Source: Neolewinella maritima (GTDB taxonomy: Bacteria; Bacteroidota; Bacteroidia; Chitinophagales; Saprospiraceae). From it: a stretch of DNA of 64,000 nucleotides. Each line of letters starts with the position of its first letter. Position 1 is the first letter of the stretch. Position numbers and translations under genes: made by a program. The stretch spans positions 620,001 to 684,000 of the forward strand of contig NZ_CAKLPZ010000002.1 of assembly GCF_923081025.1 (NCBI RefSeq), written 5' to 3'. Below, one piece after another: positions 46,501-55,500 of the stretch. The notes below the pieces were generated by a model. It was not told the origin of the DNA. It saw only the letters and a program-made list of their open reading frames with translations, and searched no databases.

Positions 46501-49500
46501 CCCTTGCACCTGCGGCCGCGCAGGAGTATACCGTGACGTATAAGCCGCTCAACAACCAGGACAACATCGGCTACCAGCCGAGTAGCCTGGTCTTCACCAC
46601 GAATACGGATGCGGTGAACTATACCGTGAGCCTGAACGGACTCAAAACGCTGGGCTACGGAGACGGACTGGAGCCCCCCCTACAGGATGTAGTGGATGTG
46701 CTGGGCTACGGTGTGGACGTAGGTTGGACTAGTCTAAATAACACGACCGCACCCACGGCGCAGGGCCAGGAAGTGCTCGAGCCGCTCTTCGAGGTGGCCG
46801 GTACCGGACCGGTAGGTATAGTGGCCGTGGCCCGCTACTCCCCCGATGCGGCGCTGCCCTTCGGCTGGTACAACCGGGTCAACGGGCAGGTAAAGCTCAA
46901 TCAGGTAGGTGTGCTCGCCGATGGCGTGGCTCAGTCCCAAACTCTTTACCCGGACCTGCGGTCGGGGTCGAGCACATTCGTGCCCCGTCGCGGGGCATTC
47001 GGTATCTATACCGCATCGATCGGATCCTCGCGGATCAACTACACGGAAGACGGCCTCAATCGCAGTGGCGGGGTCGCCCACCGTGCACGGGTGTATCCCG
47101 CCCGGGACCGCCAGGGCGCGCCTATTTCCAACGCCTTTTTGGTGGCGTTCGAGGAAGCGGATAATGGAGACTATCAGGACTATGTGTTCCTGCTCACCAA
47201 CGTAAAGGCCTACGTAGCGCCGGAGCCCGCCCTGAGTTTCGAGCCGGATGCGATCCGTGTCAATGCGATCGTGGGGCAGACCTCTACGCAGTACACGACC
47301 AACCTGATCGCCAATACGGATATACTCGACGATGCCGTCACGCTCACGGCAAGCGACCCCTGGATCGTGCTGCCCAGCAGCTACAGCTACGGCGAGCTGA
47401 TCGACGTTACGGTAGATGCCAGCCTGCTGGACTTCGGGGTATACGAAGGTTCCGTCACCGCTACGGCCGATGGATTCGAGCCGGCCGTGCTGCGCGTCAC
47501 CGCTACGGTGAACGAACAGGATGCAAACGGAACAATCAAGATCAATTTTCAGGACGATTCCTTCTCGCCCCCCTCGGGCTACCTGGCCGATATCGGTCTG
47601 GGATATGGTCGGCGTACCAATGGGCAGACCTACGGCTGGATCAATCCCACTACGGGGCAAGCCTCCAATAATACCGCTGCGGCGCGGGGTGACGAGCGGG
47701 GCATCACGGACCTGAGTTCGGATCAGGACAAACTACTGCGCTCGTTCAATAGCCTGGAACCCTTCGGCCAGAACAATCCCCAGGACTGGGAAATCGCGCT
47801 GCCCAATGGACTGTACCGGGTACAGCTAGCTGCCGGAGATCCGTCCAATACGAACAGCCGGCATACCATCCGCGCGGAGGGTGAAGTGCTGATCGACGAC
47901 TTCGTGCCCTCGGGCAATAGCACGCTAGCGATTGGCGTCGATACGGTGCGCGTAAACGACGGTAGGCTCACCATTGACGATGAAGGTGCTCCGTTCAACG
48001 GTAACACCAAGATCGTGTACGTCAATATCGTACCGGTAGACAGCAGTGCCTTCAGTCCCGAGATCGCCATTCGCGTACGGGGCAACACCAACGCTGCCGG
48101 AGAATACTACGGACGGGCTACGGTGACCCTGTCGGCGACCGATAAGTCGGGTAGCGGTAGTCTGGGCGACCTCTTCTATACCCTCAACGGTACCGGTCCT
48201 ACGCGGTACACCGGGCCCTTCGAGGTCAGTCTGCCCACTGGAGTGACCGCGCAGAGTAACCTGATCAAGGCTACCGTGACGGATGGATTGGGGAATACGG
48301 GTACGGCTACTCGTTCCTTCACCCTGGTGCCCAGCACGGGTGCGGTGATCCGCCTGGAGAACAGGACCACGGTGCTGAACAACGACCGTGGGCTACCCTT
48401 CGAGAACTGGTATTCGTTCACCAAGATCCGGCGGCCGATCAACTTCCAACAGGATACGACCATCACCCGACTGGAGAACACTATGCGGATCTACAACGAC
48501 GGCAATGCGCCGCTCGTCATCCGTCGACTCACTACTACTGCGCCGAAGCACTTCATCGTGGACGGCGTGACGGTGCCCGAAGAAGGCCTGGTCATCGCGG
48601 GGGGAGAGTTCCTGGATGTAGAACTGAAGTTCGTAGTCAACGAGCCGCCCTACCGGCGGGTAGTGACCGAGCAGTTGATTATCGAATCTAATGCAGACAA
48701 CGGTACCGAGGCAACCGCTACCCTAAGTGGTGCCTATATGGACACGCCGGAAGGAAGCTCCGAGATCACCACCCAGCAGTTATTTGACGTGACGGGCTTC
48801 GGTACGGAAATGGGGCGGGACGAGAACGGTGAGCTGATCATTCGGCCCAGCTCCGACCCACTGACTGCCGAGCGGGTGGAATCGGGTAGGGAAGGGGATG
48901 TGATCCTGTCCGACTACTTCGTACAGGCCGACCCTTCGATCCAGGTGATCGCCTACCAGCTCGCTGCCTTCCACAGCCGCGGAGCGAATACGACTACCTT
49001 TCGGAGCCGGACGAACGAGATCTTGCTACAGTTCGACCACGGGTCGTCCTGGTTCCAGTCTGTGCTTCCCTGGTTGAAGAACGAAATCGATGCCGTAGCG
49101 GCCGACCGCGAACGGGTAGTGCCAGAACCCTTTAGTATCACGATCAACGGCTACAATTCCCTCGGGGGTAACCTGAACGGTGACCTGAAGGAGCAGGTCA
49201 ATGGGGTACGAGTCTACAAAGCAATCGACCGTACCGGCCGCGTGATTCCTAACGAGTACATCGTACTACAGGACAATGTGGGTAACGGGTGTGGACAGGG
49301 ACAGGGTAACTGTGACTGGCAGGACAACGTGATCTATATGATCAACGTGCGTCCGCTGGAAGTACCCTCGGCCCGGCAGATCGCCGACCTGAGCGTAGAT
49401 GTGCTCGAGGAAGAAACGTATGACGTAAGCACCTTCTTCGACAAGGCGTACGCGGGCAACCGCCTGCTGTACACCGCTCAGCTAGCGAGTGGCGCAGCGC

Positions 49501-52500
49501 TGCCCTCCTGGATCCAGCTGGATAGCCTGACCGGTGTATTCACCATCGAGGCCGATGTAGCCGATGCGCGTAAGCAACTGCGTATACAGGTGACCGGTAC
49601 GGACTACAACGAACTGACGACCAGCTCCACCTTCACCCTCACCGTAAACGATACCGATATTAACTGTACCGTGGACGCCAACACGGACGGCGAGGCCAAG
49701 GTGCTGAACTGTACAACCGGCAGTGTGGAACTACGGGGCAACGTATCGGCTGGTGCCTACCGCTGGACTGGACCAAATGGCTTCACCTCGACGGAGGCCA
49801 ACCCCCTGGTCACCGTTGCAGGTACCTATACACTGGCCACGACCGCACCCAACTGCCCCCTCACCAGTACGGTAGAGGTGGTTGCAGGGGCCGTACCCTC
49901 CAATCTGCGGATCGAAGCACCGCTGACCACGATCAACTGCTCGGTGGAGTCCATCACCCTCACGGCCGTATCGGACGATACATCGGCTGCAGTGGTCTGG
50001 TACGACGAATCCGACCGGGTAATCAGCCGGGTCGATACACTGGTAGTCAATGAGGTAGGCGAATACCGCGCGGTATCCACCAGCGCCGGAGGTTGTGAAG
50101 CAACCGCTACGGTGCGCATCGACAGCAATCTAGAAGAGCCATCTGCGGGAACGGGCGGAACGACCAGCGTATGTGGGACCAGTGAGCCCTTCAGTCTGTA
50201 CGACCGGCTATTCGCACTGGGTGGTAACCCGCAGCGTGGTGGTACCTGGACACTCAATGGACAAACGGTACCGGATAGCTTTAATCCCGCCACCACCCGC
50301 ACGGGTACCTACACCTACACCGTGGGAGGTAAGAACGGCTGTGGTAGTGACGAAACGACCCTGCGCGTGAACGTGACCACGCCGACCGTGTACTACGCCG
50401 ATCTGGATCAGGACGGCTTCGGTGATCCCAATCAACCCCTACAGAGTTGTGTAGTCCCCCCTGGGTACGTGGCTAACCGTCTGGATAATTGCCCTACGGT
50501 AAGCTCTACCACCCTGGCGGATGCGGATGGCGACGGACTGGGTGACGGCTGTGATCCGGATGACGACAACGACGGTGTACTGGACGTAGACGACTGCGAA
50601 CCATTCAATGCACGGGTAGGCGTAGCCGTATTCTACTATGCTGACTTCGACGGAGACGGCTTCGGTGATCCTAATGATGGCTTTTCCACCTGTGCGCTCC
50701 CCCCCTCGAACTACGTAGCTAACAATACGGATAACTGCCCCGATATCGCTAACCCCAACCAGATCGACAGTGACGGAGACGGCGTGGGGGACATCTGTGA
50801 CGGATCGGCTACCGGTACCAGTGTATTCTGGCTGGAAGCGGAGTGTGCCGATGTAGGCTCGAAGTGGGAAACGGTGCGTAGCGACAGCGCCTCGGCCGGC
50901 GTGTACGTCGTATTTCCACAGGGGCAGGGTACTTCTACCGTGACGCCCCCCGAAGATATCGCGGCGAACAAGCTGACCTTCGTCATTCGGAACGTGCAGG
51001 CGGGTGCCTACCGCTTGTTCGGACGTACCTACACGACCAGCGTAGCCGATGATTCGTTCTGGGTACGGTTCAACGGCGGCGAGTGGTTCCGCTGGTACCA
51101 GGGCTTTACCTACGACGTCTGGGAATGGACCGAAGTAGGTGAAGAGGGACCTTTCGACCTGCTCGACGGCACGGTGACCCTGGACATCGCCTACCGGGAA
51201 GATGGCGCCCAGCTCGATAAGCTTTACCTGTCGCTGGATGGCCAGTTGCCTACCGGATTCGGCGAGGAAGCGATCAACTGTGCGAGTATCAACCAGCGGC
51301 CGATCGCGCTGATCAACCTGCGGCCTACCTACGGTATCGCTCCCCTGAAGGTTACGCTAGACGGCTCGGAGTCGCGGGATACTGATGGTAATATCACGGA
51401 CTACCAGTGGAAGTGGTCTACCGGAGAAGCAGAGGGCATCAGTCCCCAGGCTACGTTCCAAACGCCGGGTACCTACGAGGTGAGCCTGACCGTGACCGAT
51501 AATGAGAATACGAAATCCTCTACCTCGGCTACCCTGCAGGTGCTGAACGGGGATGAAGACACTGACGGGGACGGCATCCTGAACAGCCGCGACATCTGTC
51601 CCCTGGTCGCTAATCCGAACCAGATCGTACCCACCTTCTACGCGGATACGGACAACGACGGACTGGGTGATCCAGCCGTATTCGTCGAAACCTGTGAAGC
51701 CCCCCTGGGCTATGTGTCCAACGCAAATGACAACTGTCCCAACTTCACCTCCTCCGACGTGACCGATACGGACGGTGACGGTATCGGTGATCAGTGTGAT
51801 GACGACGACGACGGTGACGGCATCCCCGATGTCGATGACTGTGGACCCTTCAACCCGCGGGCTGGGCAGTTCGGTACCTACTATGCGGACTTCGACGGAG
51901 ATGGCTACGGTGATCCCGACAGCAGTATCGTAGCGTGTAGCCAGCCCGAAAATTTTGTGCTCGACAATACGGACAACTGTCCCGCGATCTCCAATGCCGA
52001 TCAGTTGGATTCGGATAACGACGGAATAGGAAACGCTTGTGATCCTTCCGTAGTCGGCCGCCGCGACTTCTGGCTCGAAGCCGAGTGTGCTGCGGTCGGA
52101 GCCGGCTGGGTGACGCGCAGTGGACTGGATGCCTCCCGGGACGGCTACGTGGTCTACCCCTCCGGCAACTCGACCAATGAGCCGCCGGCTGATGTACCCG
52201 CCAACCGTATCCGCTTTACGGTGGAGGGGGCACAGCCCGGTACCTACTACATCTACGCCCGGGTGCTCGCCGACGGTGGCGCCAATGATTCCTTCTGGTT
52301 TCGCGTGAACGACGGAAGTTGGGTGCGCTGGGCCAGTGGCATCATCCAGGGTACCACCTTCGAATGGAATGAGCTCCTGGGTAGTCCCTTTATCCTCCCC
52401 GACGGCAACTCTACGATCGACATCGCCTACCGCGAGGATGGCGTGCTACTCGACAAGCTACACGTAGGCAAGACCGATCAGGTACCTACGGGAGCCGGAC

Positions 52501-55500
52501 AGCCCGCTACGAACTGTGGCGATGTCCCCAATCAATCGCCTACTGCCGTAGCCACTGCGGACCCTACGGACGGTCTCGGGCCCCTGACGGTATTATTGGA
52601 CGGTACGGCTTCGTCCGACCCGGACGGTACACTGATTGCCTACGACTGGAACTGGGCGAACGGTGGAAAGGCTGTGGGTCTGCAACCCCAGGTCGTATTC
52701 CCGGACGGTACGTATAATGTCACCCTGACCGTCACCGATGACGACGGGGCCAAGGACACCGATGTGGTGACCGTGACCGTACGGGCCAATCTGAATGACA
52801 TCGATGGTGACGGTGTACGTGACGTGGAGGACAACTGCCCCACGGTACCGAACCCCGACCAGAGCCAGAATACCTACTACGCGGACTTTGACGGCGATGG
52901 TTTCGGTGATCCGGATGACTTCGTACTAGACTGCGTACAGCCCGATAACTACGTCACGAATGACCTGGACAACTGCCCCAACCGGACCTCCCAGGATCTG
53001 GCCGATCTGGATGAAGATGGAGTAGGCAATGCCTGTGATCTGGATGATGATAACGACGGGGTACCCGACGGGCAGGACTGTTTCCCCCTGGATGCGTCCC
53101 GCAGTGGAGGAGCGGTGTACTATGCCGACTTCGACCGGGATGGATTCGGTGACCCCAACGATTCACTGGTGGTCTGTATTCAGCCCGCGGGTTACGTAAC
53201 GAACAATACGGACAATTGCCCGACCACCCCGAACCCTACGCAGACGGATGTAGACAACGACGGTATCGGTGATATCTGCGACACGTCGGTGGAAGGCGAG
53301 AATGTATTCTGGCTAGACGCGGAATGCGCGCAGGTCGGATCGGCATGGACCGTCGTAGAAGATGCTGACGCAGCAAACGGACGGTACGTGGTCAGTCTCA
53401 CACAGGAGGCTAAGGACAGCGCCCCGGCGGATATTCCGGCTAACCGGGTCCGTTTCGTGTTGGAGGAGGCCCGTGCCGGACGATACCACATCTTCGGCCG
53501 GGTGCTCGCACCTACACCGAGTGATGACTCCTACTGGATCCGGGTCAATGACGGCGAGTGGCTATTGTGGGCGAAGAATATCCAGGTAGGTCCTACGTAC
53601 CACTGGGCGGAATTCGTCAATAGTCCCTTCCGTATGACGGAGGGCTACAATACGATTGACGTAGCATTCCGGGAGAACGGCACGCAACTCGATAAGATCC
53701 ACATCGACGTGGATAATGCTATACCTACTGATGTGGGTAGCCCGAGTATCAATTGCGGTGCTACGGAGGGGAACCGCCGTCCGCTAGCCGTAGCAACGGC
53801 CAGTCCGACGCAGGGACCCGCTCCACTGCAGGTGCAGTTGGATGGAAGTGGTTCGACTGACTCAGACGGCACCATCGTGTCCTACAGCTGGAGCTATAAT
53901 GGACAGACTATCACCGGAGCTACTCCCGCGATCGAGTTAGCCGATGAGGGAGTGTACAACGTAGTTCTTACCGTAACCGATAATGAAGGCGCTACTGCCA
54001 CGGATCAGGTCACCGTCACCGTAGGCGAGGTAGCTAATATCCTGCCAATTGCCGTGGCGGCAGCTGACGTCACTAGCGGAGAAGCCCCCCTGGAAGTCAA
54101 CCTGATCGGTACCGGCTCGACGGACGAGGATGGTGAGATCGTAAGCTACAGCTGGAACTGGGGTGTCGGTTCCGCGAGCGGGCCGGCCGCCTTTGCCACC
54201 TTCGCGGCGGGCACCTATGAGGTGACCCTGACCGTGACCGATGACCGGGGAGGTCAGGCGACCGATGTGATCACCATCGAGGCATTCGCGAGTGAAGCGG
54301 ACACCGACGGCGACGGTATCGCCGACGCGGACGATAACTGCCCTACGGTAGCTAACCCCGATCAGCTCGATACTGACGGCGATGGAACGGGTGATGCCTG
54401 TGAGGAAGCCGAGGAGGGTACGACTACGTTCACCTTCGAGGCGGAATGTGCCACCGTAGGTAGCTCATGGACTACCCGTAGAGACCCCCGTGCCTCCGGC
54501 AACCGCTACGTCACGTATACCGGACCGGATGCCATCGATACGCCCCCGGCGGATGAAGCCGAGAACCGCGTGCGCTTTACCCTGGATGATGTCGCGAGTG
54601 GATCATACTACCTGTTTGCCCGGGTACTTGCTGGTTCTGATGCAGACGATTCCTTCTGGATACGCGTCAACGACGGAAGCTGGTTCATCTGGAACGGTTT
54701 CACCGATTATGGAGACTTTGTATGGAACGAGAGCACCAACAGTCCCTTTGCGCTACAGGCCGGTACGAATGTCATTGACATTGCCTTCAGTGAGAATGGT
54801 GCGCAGTTGGACAAAGTATACATCAGCAAGGAACAGTCGACCCCCACCGGCTTCGGTCCTGAGGATGAGAACTGTGATGGCAATACGGCCAATCAGCCCC
54901 CCATGGCCCGCGGTAAGACCAGCGTGACCAGTGGAATCGCCCCGCTTACCGTCACCCTGGATGCCACGGAGAGTGACGATCCGGACGGAACGATCGTCTC
55001 CTACCAGTGGGAGTGGGAAGGAGGATCTACTACCGGCGAGGTAGTCGATCAGGTCTTCACTACCCCGAACGCTTACGACATCACCCTCACAGTCACCGAT
55101 AATGAGGGAGCGACTGACTTCGAAGTTATGACGCTCACCGTCGTAGCCCCGGATAACATCGCCCCCACTGCCGTAGCCACCGCTACACCGACGGCAGGTA
55201 CCGCCCCCCTGGTGGTACAGTTGGATGCGACCGGCTCAACGGATGAAGATGGATCCATCATCGGATACACCTGGATCATCCCCAATCAGGATACCCTCAC
55301 CGAGCCCACGCCAACCGTAACCTTCGCTGACGCCGGCACCTACCCCGTCGTGCTGATCGTGACGGACGACGGTGGAGCCACGGACTCGGATACGGTCACC
55401 ATCACCGTCACCGAACTGGAGCCCGATAACATCGCCCCCGTCGCCGTAGCAACCGCTACGCCAATCACGGGCACCGCACCGCTAGAAGTCCAATTCGACG

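Noticed and set aside
46506-46522. In-gene near-copy of the GC-rich element
   Set aside because: Not listed as a repeat feature: codons for L-A-P-A-A-A in a GC-rich gene can give this match by chance; two mismatch positions.
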